A program made the position numbers and the translations under genes. A stretch of 32,942 bases of DNA from Acidobacteriota bacterium (GTDB lineage Bacteria > Acidobacteriota > Terriglobia > UBA7540): assembly GCA_902812365.1 (NCBI GenBank), contig CADDZC010000046.1, forward strand, positions 1-32,942, in the 5' to 3' direction. Under the pieces are notes generated by a model. That model did not search any database and was not told the origin of the DNA. It saw only the letters and a list, made by a program, of their open reading frames with translations. Below are positions 7,086 to 13,896 of this stretch, piece after piece. The first letter of the stretch is position 1, and each line of letters opens with the position of its first letter.

Positions 7086-8830
7086 TGACGAAGCTGATTC
7101 GATGGGCCGTGGCAGCGGGGGTCGGGGTGTGGATGGCCCGGGCGCGGCCGCCGGCCGAGCCGCCACGGCAGGCCGCCAGCTTGGGCATGAGCGACATCCT
7201 CCACTATATCGCGACGACCTGGGACACGCTGACACGGTCGATGACCGCCTGCGATGAGGTGCTGGACCCCAAAGAGCCGGAGCGCTCCGTGCTGTATCTT
7301 CCGGCCGGCTGGGCCGAGCCCCGCGACGTGCGCAGTCTCGCACTCCGCTGCGGCCTCCGCGTCGCGCACCTGCCGCAGGCAATCCACAAACTGGGCGAAA
7401 TACCTTCCCGCCCGATCGAGCCGCCCGGCCTGCTTTATCTTCCCCATCCCTACGTCGTGCCCGGCGGCCGCTTCAACGAGATGTACGGATGGGACAGCTA
7501 CTTCATTATCCGCGGCCTGCTCGCCGACGGCCGGCTGGAGCTGGCGCGCGGCATCGTCGAGAACTTTTTTTTTGAAATCGATCATTACGGCGGCGTCCTC
7601 AATGCCAATCGCACCTATTACCTAACCCGTTCGCAGCCCCCCTTCCTTAGTTCCATGGTTCTGGCCGTCGAGGGAGCGGAAGAGGCGCGAGGCGGGGAGG
7701 GCCGGGCCTGGCTGGAGAGGGCCTATCCGTACATCGTCAAGGATTACCAATTGTGGGTGAGCCCGCCCCACCTGGCCGGGAACACGGGCCTGTCGCGCTA
7801 CTACGACTTCGGCGACGGCCCGGTGCCCGAGATGGCCGATTCACCCGGATACTACCGGGGCGTGGCCCGTTACTTCCTCGCCCATCCCCGCCAGGCGGAC
7901 TCTTATCTGATCCGCTCGGGAGCGGAAGCTGCCAAATCGAATGTTCTCGGCCCGCTGTTTTCTCTCGACGTCTGCGAGCCCGGGGCCGCCTCCACCCAGG
8001 ATTGCGACCGCGTTGAAACCCTCAGCCTGTCCCGCGACTTCTATAAGGGCGACCGCGCCATGCGCGAATCCGGTTTCGACGTCTCGTTCCGCTCCGGGCC
8101 TTACGGAGCCGCCACCCATCACTACGCCGCCGTCGACCTCAACAGTTTGCTCTACAAGACCGAGCTGGACCTGGCGCAGATCAGTCGGCGGCTCGGCAGG
8201 ACGCAGGACGCGCGGGCCTGGCGTGCCCGCGCTCGCCGCCGCCAGGAAGCGGTCAATCGCTATCTGTGGAATGCCGGCCGGGGCCTCTATTTTGATTACA
8301 ACTTCGATACCCGCACCCCGTCGTCGTATCCGTACCTTACCGCCTTCTACCCGCTGTGGACAGCCATGGCGTCCCCGTCCCAGGCGGCGGCGGTCGAGCG
8401 CCACCTGAAAGAATTCGAACAGCCCGGAGGCCTGGCCACCAGTTTGACCCATTCCGGCGCGCAGTGGGATTATCCTTACGGCTGGGCTCCCCTCCATCTC
8501 CTCGCCGTCGAGGGGCTCCGGCGCTACGGCTACGCGGAAGACGCCAACCGCATTTCCCTGAACTTTCTCTCCATGGTCCTCGAGAACTTCCGGCGGGAGG
8601 GAACGATGCGGGAGAAATACGACGTGGTGACGCGGTCTTCGGAAACCCAAGTAGCCGCCGGCTACACCCAGAACGTCGTCGGCTTTGGTTGGACCAATGG
8701 CGTCTTTGTCGAACTCCTGCACGAGCTGCCCGAGCCCTGGGTGGAGCGGCTGAGCCGGCAGCGGCCCGCACCGGCTCCCCAGCCCCGCGCTTGCCTGGGC
8801 CGCCCGTTCGTGCCAGGATCGAAATCGTGA
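7082..8830 (+). CDS. alpha,alpha-trehalase (GH37), probably exported
   Basis: Hydrolyses trehalose to two glucose molecules. Both trehalase signatures are intact: PGGRFNEMYGWDSYF at residues 127-141 and QWDYPYGWAPLH near residue 461. Also present are the catalytic-acid region (ESGFDVSFRSG, aspartate near residue 335), the C-terminal REKYDVV containing the general base, and GFGWTNGVF. Length (582) suits GH37. The first 30 residues have two lysine/arginine charges and a hydrophobic stretch (AVAAGVGVWMA), so the enzyme is probably exported to the periplasm (TreA-like), but the signal is weak. Its ATG overlaps the thiE stop; a second ATG three bases on is equivalent. The link to thiamine synthesis is only positional. 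Between this gene and the next are overlapping alternative hairpins. Confidence 0.92.
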   Translation: MMTKLIRWAVAAGVGVWMARARPPAEPPRQAASLGMSDILHYIATTWDTLTRSMTACDEVLDPKEPERSVLYLPAGWAEPRDVRSLALRCGLRVAHLPQAIHKLGEIPSRPIEPPGLLYLPHPYVVPGGRFNEMYGWDSYFIIRGLLADGRLELARGIVENFFFEIDHYGGVLNANRTYYLTRSQPPFLSSMVLAVEGAEEARGGEGRAWLERAYPYIVKDYQLWVSPPHLAGNTGLSRYYDFGDGPVPEMADSPGYYRGVARYFLAHPRQADSYLIRSGAEAAKSNVLGPLFSLDVCEPGAASTQDCDRVETLSLSRDFYKGDRAMRESGFDVSFRSGPYGAATHHYAAVDLNSLLYKTELDLAQISRRLGRTQDARAWRARARRRQEAVNRYLWNAGRGLYFDYNFDTRTPSSYPYLTAFYPLWTAMASPSQAAAVERHLKEFEQPGGLATSLTHSGAQWDYPYGWAPLHLLAVEGLRRYGYAEDANRISLNFLSMVLENFRREGTMREKYDVVTRSSETQVAAGYTQNVVGFGWTNGVFVELLHELPEPWVERLSRQRPAPAPQPRACLGRPFVPGSKS

Positions 8831-8853
8831 GGCGGCCGGCGGCGCTCCGCCTC
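8829..8853 (+). other. alternative hairpins between trehalase and the B12-domain gene
   Basis: GAGGCGG (8829-8835) can pair with CCGCCTC (8847-8853), and inside this GGCGG (8838-8842) can pair with the same CCGCC (8847-8851). The two stems exclude each other. There is no U-run, so this is not a classical terminator. It could slow read-through or stabilise the mRNA. Confidence 0.35.
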
Positions 8854-8866
8854 CGAGCAAGTGGCC

Positions 8867-9277
8867 ATGCAGGATCAGCGAATCCGAGTTCTGGTTGCCA
8901 AGCCCGGGCTTGACGGGCACGACCGCGGCGCCAAGATCGTGGCGCGGGCCCTCCGCGACGCCGGCATGGAGGTCATCTATACCGGCCTGCGGCAGACGCC
9001 GGAACAGATCGCCCGCGCGGCCGTCGACGAAGATGTGGACGTGGTGGGCATCTCCATCTTGAGCGGCGCTCACAACACCATTTTGCCGCGCATCTGCCAA
9101 CTGTTGCGGGAGCAGGGGAGAGAGGACGTCTTGGTGATCGTCGGCGGGATCATTCCGGATGAAGATATTCCCGCTCTGCAGGCGGCGGGCGTGGCGGCCG
9201 TCTTTCAGCCGGGAGCCTCGACCCAGGAGATTGTGGAGTTCATCCGCAGCCGGGTCAGCCGCCAGCAGACCCGGTGA
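8867..9277 (+). CDS. B12-binding domain protein, methylmalonyl-CoA mutase small-subunit type
   Basis: A 136-residue Rossmann-type cobalamin-binding domain. The sequence [12 protein letters not shown] carries the DxHxxG cobalamin-lower-ligand motif (His near residue 17), followed by [16 protein letters not shown] and [24 protein letters not shown], all typical of the C-terminal domain of methylmalonyl-CoA mutase. In Archaea and many bacteria this domain is a separate subunit that pairs with a large catalytic subunit. The large subunit and the MeaB/ArgK chaperone are not in this window, so the exact mutase (methylmalonyl-, isobutyryl- or ethylmalonyl-CoA) cannot be decided. A GTG six bases upstream is an alternative start. 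The gene stop lies inside a 7-bp inverted repeat (9275-9291) that may act as a weak terminator. Confidence 0.88.
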   Translation: MQDQRIRVLVAKPGLDGHDRGAKIVARALRDAGMEVIYTGLRQTPEQIARAAVDEDVDVVGISILSGAHNTILPRICQLLREQGREDVLVIVGGIIPDEDIPALQAAGVAAVFQPGASTQEIVEFIRSRVSRQQTR

Positions 9278-9291
9278 GGCCGCCGGCCTCA
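9275..9291. terminator. hairpin overlapping the stop codon of the B12-domain gene
   Basis: Perfect 7-bp inverted repeat TGAGGCC / GGCCTCA with a 3-base loop. The left arm contains the TGA stop. No T-run follows, so termination is only possible, not shown. Confidence 0.35.
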
Positions 9292-9364
9292 GGGTTGGGG
9301 GCGGCCGCTCGCGCCGGCCGTGGCGGAACGCTTCTTTACCCGGGAAGGGGAAGCTGGCCACTAG

Positions 9365-9410
9365 CTTTGTCAAATAAAGTACTTGACACCCAGCAGGAAT
9401 TCGCTACCAT
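9365..9410 (+). promoter_or_regulatory. promoter with operator-like dyad before the membrane-protein/regulator pair
   Basis: A perfect -35 (TTGACA, 9383-9388) and a weaker -10 (TACCAT, 9405-9410) are 16 bases apart. Two inverted repeats touch the -35: CTTT (9365-9368) with AAAG (9376-9379), and GTCAA (9369-9373) with TTGAC (9383-9387). The transcription start predicted from the -10 falls on about base 9417, just at the ATG at 9418, suggesting a leaderless message. The dyads could be the binding site of the winged-helix protein encoded downstream. Confidence 0.5.
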
Positions 9411-9417
9411 GAGCTTT

Positions 9418-10029
9418 ATGTTGCGCGCCCGATCCTCCCCTCCCGCCCCCGCGCCGCCGGCGATTCACGAACACGCCCTCGAGAATCTGCGCTTTATCCG
9501 CGAAACCATGGAGCGCTCGGGGTCGTTCACGGCGGTGCCGGGCTGGGGAGGCGTGGCGATGGGCGCGACGGCGCTGGTGGCCGCCGTGGTGGCGTCGCGC
9601 CAGGCGACCCCGCAGGCTTGGCTCGGCACGTGGCTGGTGGAAGCGGTCCTGGCCCTGCTCGTCGGCGCGTGGGCCATCGGACAGAAGGTGCGGACGGCGC
9701 ACACCCCGGTCCTTTCCGGCCCGGGCCAGAAGTTCGCTCTCAGCCTGACCCCGCCCCTGGGGGCCGGCGCGCTGCTCACCGCGGCCTTCTACCACTACCG
9801 GCTCTTCCACCTGATGCCCGGGGTTTGGATGCTGCTCTACGGCGCCGGAATTATGACCGGCGGCGCGTTTTCGGTGAGAATCGTCCCGGTGATGGGTTTG
9901 TGTTTCATGTTTGCCGGCGCGGCGGCGCTGTTCGGCCCGGCGGCGTGGGGGAACTGGCTGCTGGCCGCGAGCTTTGGCGGCTTGCAGATCATCTTCGGGG
10001 CTGTGATTGCGAGGAGGTACGGTGGCTAA
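9418..10029 (+). CDS. multi-pass membrane protein paired with a winged-helix regulator
   Basis: A 203-residue protein with a short Pro-rich N-terminus, a cytoplasmic helix (HALENLRFIRETMERSGSFTAVPGW) and about five or six membrane helices (GVAMGATALVAAVVA, WLVEAVLALLVGAWAIG, LGAGALLTAAFYHY, MLLYGAGIMTGGAFSV, GLCFMFAGAAALFG, LLAASFGGLQIIFGAVIA). The motif LENLRFIRETMERSGSFTAVPGWGG recurs in acidobacterial membrane proteins of unknown function that sit beside small transcription regulators; I cannot name the family. I chose ATG 9418 because the -10 box overlaps the alternative ATG at 9409. Its last bases overlap the start of the regulator gene by eight bases, so the two are translated together. 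Confidence 0.75.
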   Translation: MLRARSSPPAPAPPAIHEHALENLRFIRETMERSGSFTAVPGWGGVAMGATALVAAVVASRQATPQAWLGTWLVEAVLALLVGAWAIGQKVRTAHTPVLSGPGQKFALSLTPPLGAGALLTAAFYHYRLFHLMPGVWMLLYGAGIMTGGAFSVRIVPVMGLCFMFAGAAALFGPAAWGNWLLAASFGGLQIIFGAVIARRYGG

Positions 10030-10402
10030 GTCGAGCGCGTTAGCAAGGGTTTCGGAAGCGGCAAGCTGGGGGCTGCGCAGCCCGGCCGATGGCCGGCGCG
10101 AAATGACGCCCCTGCAACTGGACCGCTTGATCCATGAGCGGATGCGGCTGGGCATCGTCAGCGCTCTGGCGGTCAATGAATCCCTCAGTTTTAATGATCT
10201 GAAACGCCTTCTCAAGACGACGGACGGCAATCTCAGCGTCCACGCCCGGAAGCTGGAAGAGGCCGGGTACGTTGCCTGCACGAAATTCTTCAACAAGCGC
10301 CTGCCAAAGACGGAGTATCGCCTGACCTCGGCCGGGCGGCGGGCGTTCGAGCGGTATCTGAACCATATGGAAGCACTGATTCGCGTCACCCGTGAACGTT
10401 AG
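10022..10402 (+). CDS. winged-helix transcriptional regulator (HTH_34/PadR-ArsR-like)
   Basis: A 126-residue DNA-binding protein. After a 27-residue flexible N-terminus, the domain starts at TPLQLDRLIHERMRLGIVSAL and continues LSFNDLKRLLKTTDGNLSVHARKLEEAGYV (the helix-turn-helix), then a wing YVACTKFFNKRLPKTEYRLTSAGRRAFERYL. This matches the 'winged helix DNA-binding' family PF13601, whose members are mostly paired with membrane or transport genes. The GTG start is fixed by an excellent Shine-Dalgarno AGGAGG (10012-10017) four bases away. An internal ATG at 10103 is a less likely start. Coding overlap with the membrane gene indicates a two-gene operon, and autoregulation through the upstream dyad is likely. 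No ligand can be predicted. Confidence 0.82.
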   Translation: MAKSSALARVSEAASWGLRSPADGRREMTPLQLDRLIHERMRLGIVSALAVNESLSFNDLKRLLKTTDGNLSVHARKLEEAGYVACTKFFNKRLPKTEYRLTSAGRRAFERYLNHMEALIRVTRER

Positions 10403-10441
10403 GACCCAGATTTAAAAAACTCTCTTTTGAGGTCACGCTCT

Positions 10442-10951
10442 ATGTTGCCCACGACGCTCCCCGGCGCGTCCCCGCGCGCCCTCCGGCAGCGCTCCGCTCA
10501 CTGTCAAACGTGGCACCAAGTTATTCCCGTCGAAACCCATGAAAGCCTCGAATTCATCGATATTACGGATCGCGTCGGGGACGTCGTGCGCGCTTCGGGC
10601 ATTGCCAGCGGCATCGTCAACGTTCAAACCCGGCACACGACGACGGCCATCATGGTCAACGAGCACGAGCCGCTCCTGCTCGACGACATGAAGCGCCTTC
10701 TGGACCGCCTGGCGCCCCGCCACGCGCCTTACCGGCACGACGATTTCAGTATTCGCACCGTCAACCTCTGCCCCAACGAAGAACAGAACGGCCACGCCCA
10801 CTGCAAAGCCCTGTTCTTGCGCGTCTCGGAAACCCTCAACGTGGTGGACGGAGCGCTCGATCTCGGCTGTTGGCAGCGAATCTTCCTGATCGAGCTGGAT
10901 CGCGGCCGGCAGCGGGCGGTCTCGGTGATGCTGCTCGGTGAACCCGCATGA
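10442..10951 (+). CDS. yjbQ: YjbQ/UPF0047 family protein
   Basis: A 169-residue member of the YjbQ (UPF0047) family, annotated by some as 'secondary thiamine-phosphate synthase enzyme' because E. coli YjbQ shows weak activity of that kind in vitro; its natural role is unsettled. The characteristic segments are present: GIVNVQTRHTTTAIMVNEHEP with the conserved His-Thr-Thr, and NGHAHCKALFL (His and Cys) with a C-terminal RQRAVSVMLLGEP. The start ATG 10442 has GAGG nine bases upstream; a TTG at 10427 would add five residues. The N-terminus is longer than usual by about 25 residues. It stands alone between the regulator pair and a strong bidirectional hairpin. Given thiE in this window, a thiamine link is possible but unproven. 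Confidence 0.9.
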   Translation: MLPTTLPGASPRALRQRSAHCQTWHQVIPVETHESLEFIDITDRVGDVVRASGIASGIVNVQTRHTTTAIMVNEHEPLLLDDMKRLLDRLAPRHAPYRHDDFSIRTVNLCPNEEQNGHAHCKALFLRVSETLNVVDGALDLGCWQRIFLIELDRGRQRAVSVMLLGEPA

Positions 10952-10958
10952 CGGCGGA

Positions 10959-10989
10959 GCCGATCGGCCCGGGGCCCGGGCCGATCGGC
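10959..10989. terminator. bidirectional terminator hairpin between convergent genes
   Basis: A perfect 14-bp inverted repeat: bases 10959-10972 pair with 10976-10989 around a 3-base loop. It sits eight bases after the yjbQ stop and before the convergent stop of the small membrane gene at 11008. No T-run is present, but stems this strong commonly mark convergent gene ends in GC-rich genomes. Confidence 0.7.
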
Positions 10990-11007
10990 CAGCGGGCTTC
11001 GCGCCCT

Positions 11008-11226
11008 CTACCTCCCCGGGCGGAACCTCCAGACGTAGATCGCGCCGACCACCCCAATGAAGGCGCCCCACCAAATCGGAGCGTGGAGGTTCGCCAGCAC
11101 CGTGTCGACGGGGTGGGATAGTTCATAGAGGCCGGTGATGAAGATCAGGACCCCGTAAATCAGGTGGATCACTCCGATAAAAAACCACACCGGAAGCATT
11201 CCGGCTTTCGCTGGCGTCTTCTCCAT
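11008..11226 (-). CDS. small two-helix membrane protein
   Basis: A 72-residue membrane protein with two predicted helices: LPVWFFIGVIHLIYGVLIFITGLY (about residues 11-34) and APIWWGAFIGVVGAIYVW (about 49-66). I chose the ATG at 11226 because it follows a clear Shine-Dalgarno GGGAGGTGAT; the longer frame to 11346 would give an arginine- and proline-rich N-terminus unlike a protein. It is the last gene behind the sodium/solute symporter, about 100 bases downstream on the same strand. The MLPVWFFIGVIxLIYGV pattern occurs in short acidobacterial proteins of unknown function often encoded next to transporters. A partner or accessory role to the symporter is inference only. Confidence 0.7.
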   Translation of the reverse strand: MEKTPAKAGMLPVWFFIGVIHLIYGVLIFITGLYELSHPVDTVLANLHAPIWWGAFIGVVGAIYVWRFRPGR

Positions 11227-11330
11227 CCGATCACCTCCCGCCGCGCCGCCGCGGGGGGCCGGCCGCACCGTTGGCGCCGGCCGAGATGGCGCTTGCCTGA
11301 GCTTCTCCCGGGCGGCGCGCCGGCGTCGCG

Positions 11331-13070
11331 CTACCAGAAAATCCACTGCAGCACCAAAAACAAAGCGAACGAGACCCCCGCCCAGAAGATCGGCCGTTTG
11401 AGAAGCGGCAGGTCGCCTTCACTCGGCAGGTCAGTGGCGCCATAGACGAGTCCGACCAATTGGGCCTCGGGCCGGGGCTCGGTCAGCAAGCTGACGACGA
11501 CGGTGACCACCACGCAGATCAGCCCCGACCACAAGGCCCGCCACATATCGAGCGCCAGAGGTTTGGCGAGCGGAGACAGCGCGACCAGAGACTTTTTGGT
11601 GGGGTCCAGCTCCACCAGCGTGAACATGGCCACGGAGGATACGGTCCCGGCGAGCAGCCCCCAGAATCCCCCCGCCCCGGTCGTCCGTTTCCAGATCATG
11701 CCCAGCAGAACCGTGCCGAATAGCGGAGCGATGAAGAAGCTGAACAGGGCCTGGACGTAATCCATGAGGCTGCCGAAGTGGGTTACGATGTAAGCGGCCC
11801 CGATGGAGATGAGAAGGCCGATAATGGTGCACCAGCGCCCCATCGCCAGATAGTGCGAGTCGGGGGCCGTCTTGCGGATAAAGGGGCGGTAGATGTCGTA
11901 GGTCCAGACGGTGGCGAAGGCGCTGACGTTTCCCGCCATGCCCGACATGAAGCCGGCGATCAGGGCGGTGATGCCCAGCCCGAGCAGGCCCGGACCGCAG
12001 TAGCGGGCCAGCATCAGGGGCAGCACTTCATCATAGCTGTGCTGGCCCGGCTGCATGGCGCTGGCCGGCACGAGGTGAAACGGGAGCACGGCCAGAGCCA
12101 GCAAGCCCGGCAGGATCACGAAGAAGGGGACGGCCATCTTGAAAAAAGAGCCGATCACGGGAGCGAGTTTGGCGGCGCGAACATCCTTGGCGGCGATGAC
12201 GCGCTGGACCACCAGGAAGTCGGTCGTCCAATAACCCATGGAGAGGACGGCGCCGAGTCCGAAGACGATGCCCACCCAGTGGACCCCCATCGGATTGTCG
12301 GCAAAGTGCGCCATCGGGCGCCACAGGTGGGTGAAGTCCTGGCCGGGGAAATTGCGGTGAATGCGCTCCACCATGCCGCTCCAGCCGCCGGTCTCGATCA
12401 AACCCAGGATGGGGATCAGCATGGCGCCAAACCAGATCAGGAAGAACTGCACCACTTCGTTGAAGATGGCCGAAAACAACCCGCCCAGGGCGACGTACAC
12501 GCCCACCGTCAGCGACGAGGCCCAGATGCTCAGATGAATGTTCCAGCCGAGCATCACCTTTAAGACCAGAGCCATGGCAAACATGTTGACGCCGGACATC
12601 AGAATGGTCATGACGGCGAAAGAAATGGCGCTGAGGCCGCTGGTGGCGCGGCCGTAACGCAGCTCGAGGTAGCCGGGCACGGAGTGGGTCTTCGAGATGT
12701 AATAGAACGGCATCATGACGATGCCGAGAAACAGCATGGCGGGAATGGCTCCCACCCAGTACCAGTGCGCGGCCATGATGCCATACTGGTAGGCGTTGCC
12801 CGCCCAACCCATCAGCTCCAGCGTTCCCAGGTTGGCCGAGACGAAGCTGAGGCCCGCCACCCAGGCGGTCATTTCCCGTCCCGCCAGGAAGAAGTCTTCG
12901 CCGCTCTTGGTGTACTTCTTGAGATAGAACCCGATGCCCAGAACCATGGCGAAGTAGATCACGATGATGACAAAATCCACCGCGTGGAGGGACATGATCC
13001 GCGTCGCGCTTCCGGCGGCATCCAGAAACAGGGCGGGCAGCGCCAGAAACGTTATCCAAAATGGGGTCAT
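11331..13070 (-). CDS. sodium/solute symporter (SSS family), probable sugar transporter
   Basis: A 579-residue integral inner-membrane protein with about 13-14 helices, typical of SSS (SglT-like) sodium-coupled symporters. Hallmarks are FYLKKYTKSGEDFFLAGREMTAWVAGLSFVSANLGTLELMGWAGNAYQYG near the N-terminus (split over two helices) and the family signature region GWNIHLSIWASSLTVGVYVALGGLFSAIFNEVVQFFL. The sodium-site-rich segment IAGFMSGMAGNVSAFATVWTYDIYRP also fits. The ATG at 13070 is chosen for its strong GGAGGAGG Shine-Dalgarno; the open frame extends upstream into non-coding GC-rich sequence. Located behind araB and araD, it probably brings in L-arabinose or a related pentose, though galactose/glucose cannot be excluded. 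The araD-symporter gap is 166 bases and may hold an extra promoter. Confidence 0.9.
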   Translation of the reverse strand: MTPFWITFLALPALFLDAAGSATRIMSLHAVDFVIIVIYFAMVLGIGFYLKKYTKSGEDFFLAGREMTAWVAGLSFVSANLGTLELMGWAGNAYQYGIMAAHWYWVGAIPAMLFLGIVMMPFYYISKTHSVPGYLELRYGRATSGLSAISFAVMTILMSGVNMFAMALVLKVMLGWNIHLSIWASSLTVGVYVALGGLFSAIFNEVVQFFLIWFGAMLIPILGLIETGGWSGMVERIHRNFPGQDFTHLWRPMAHFADNPMGVHWVGIVFGLGAVLSMGYWTTDFLVVQRVIAAKDVRAAKLAPVIGSFFKMAVPFFVILPGLLALAVLPFHLVPASAMQPGQHSYDEVLPLMLARYCGPGLLGLGITALIAGFMSGMAGNVSAFATVWTYDIYRPFIRKTAPDSHYLAMGRWCTIIGLLISIGAAYIVTHFGSLMDYVQALFSFFIAPLFGTVLLGMIWKRTTGAGGFWGLLAGTVSSVAMFTLVELDPTKKSLVALSPLAKPLALDMWRALWSGLICVVVTVVVSLLTEPRPEAQLVGLVYGATDLPSEGDLPLLKRPIFWAGVSFALFLVLQWIFW

Positions 13071-13211
13071 AGGACCTCCTCCCGGCCGGCGGCACGGAGG
13101 CGGCGGGCAGGAGGGGTGAGTCGGCCGATCGAGCCGGCCGGTTCGCGCTGGCCCTCCCACACCGGATTCGGCGATCAGGGCGCCGGCTGGCCTTCGAGCT
13201 TCGCTCGGGGG

Positions 13212-13240
13212 ATTCTCAAAGCCTTCCTCGGCACCGTCAA
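13212..13240 (-). promoter_or_regulatory. possible internal promoter before the symporter gene
   Basis: Minus-strand TTGACG (13235-13240, overlapping the araD stop) and GAGAAT (13212-13217) are 17 bases apart. Transcription from here would give the symporter its own messenger with a leader of about 135 bases. The -10 is weak, so this is tentative. Confidence 0.28.
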
Positions 13241-13896
13241 TCCCTTCGTCTCTGCCCGTAGGCGGTATGATACCGCTCGTACCACTTGCGCACTTCTTCA
13301 GGCGGCAACGGCTGCGGCTGGCCGAGCAGCAGCCCCAGATGGCACGTCTTGGCCACATCTTCCAGCATCACCGCCGCCTTAAACGCCGCTCGCGGCGTCG
13401 GGCCAAACGTGAAAGCTCCGTGATGCGCCAGTAAGACTGCCGGAGCTCTTCCCATGGCCTTGAGCACCGCTTCGCCCAGATGGTCACCGGCGTTGTCGGC
13501 GTAGGGCGCGCACGGAATCTCGCCGCCGAATTCATCGGCAATCGCCGTCAGGTACGCCGGAATTGGACGCCCGAGCATAGCAAAACTCGTGGCGTAGTTG
13601 GAATGGGTGTGGATAATGCCGCCAATCTCCGGACAGCGCTGATAGAGGTAGAGGTGATGCCGCAGGTCGACCGAGGGCCTCCACTTTCCCGCCACTTGGC
13701 GCCCCTCGAGGTCCGTCACCACCAGATCACTCGGCCGCAGCTTATCGTAGTCCATGCCGCTCGGTTTGATGACCACCAGGCCGCGGCGGCGGTCAATCCC
13801 GCTGGCATTGCCGCTGTGCATAGTGACAAGGCCGGCGCGATAGATGCCGAGGTTGGCTTCCCAAACCTCGCGCCGCAGCCGTTCCGGAATCATCAT
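13237..13896 (-). CDS. araD: L-ribulose-5-phosphate 4-epimerase
   Basis: Class II aldolase/AraD family enzyme that converts L-ribulose 5-phosphate to D-xylulose 5-phosphate, feeding arabinose into the pentose phosphate pathway. The 219-residue length is right for AraD. Visible motifs: TMHSGNASGIDRRRGLVVIKPSGMDYDKL (substrate phosphate binding), IIHTHSNYATSFAMLGRPIPA (zinc ligand histidines HTH), and the third zinc histidine in VLLAHHGAFTFG. The C-terminus RYHTAYGQ is characteristic of AraD rather than fuculose-phosphate aldolase. The ATG overlaps the araB stop by four bases (ATGATGA-type), so they are co-translated. A sugar-acid-specific UlaF/SgaE epimerase remains a weaker alternative. Confidence 0.93.
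   Translation of the reverse strand: MMIPERLRREVWEANLGIYRAGLVTMHSGNASGIDRRRGLVVIKPSGMDYDKLRPSDLVVTDLEGRQVAGKWRPSVDLRHHLYLYQRCPEIGGIIHTHSNYATSFAMLGRPIPAYLTAIADEFGGEIPCAPYADNAGDHLGEAVLKAMGRAPAVLLAHHGAFTFGPTPRAAFKAAVMLEDVAKTCHLGLLLGQPQPLPPEEVRKWYERYHTAYGQRRRD

Noticed and set aside
7841-9373. 510-residue open frame on the minus strand
   Set aside because: It is antisense to the trehalase and the B12-domain gene, both of which have clear motifs in their own frame.
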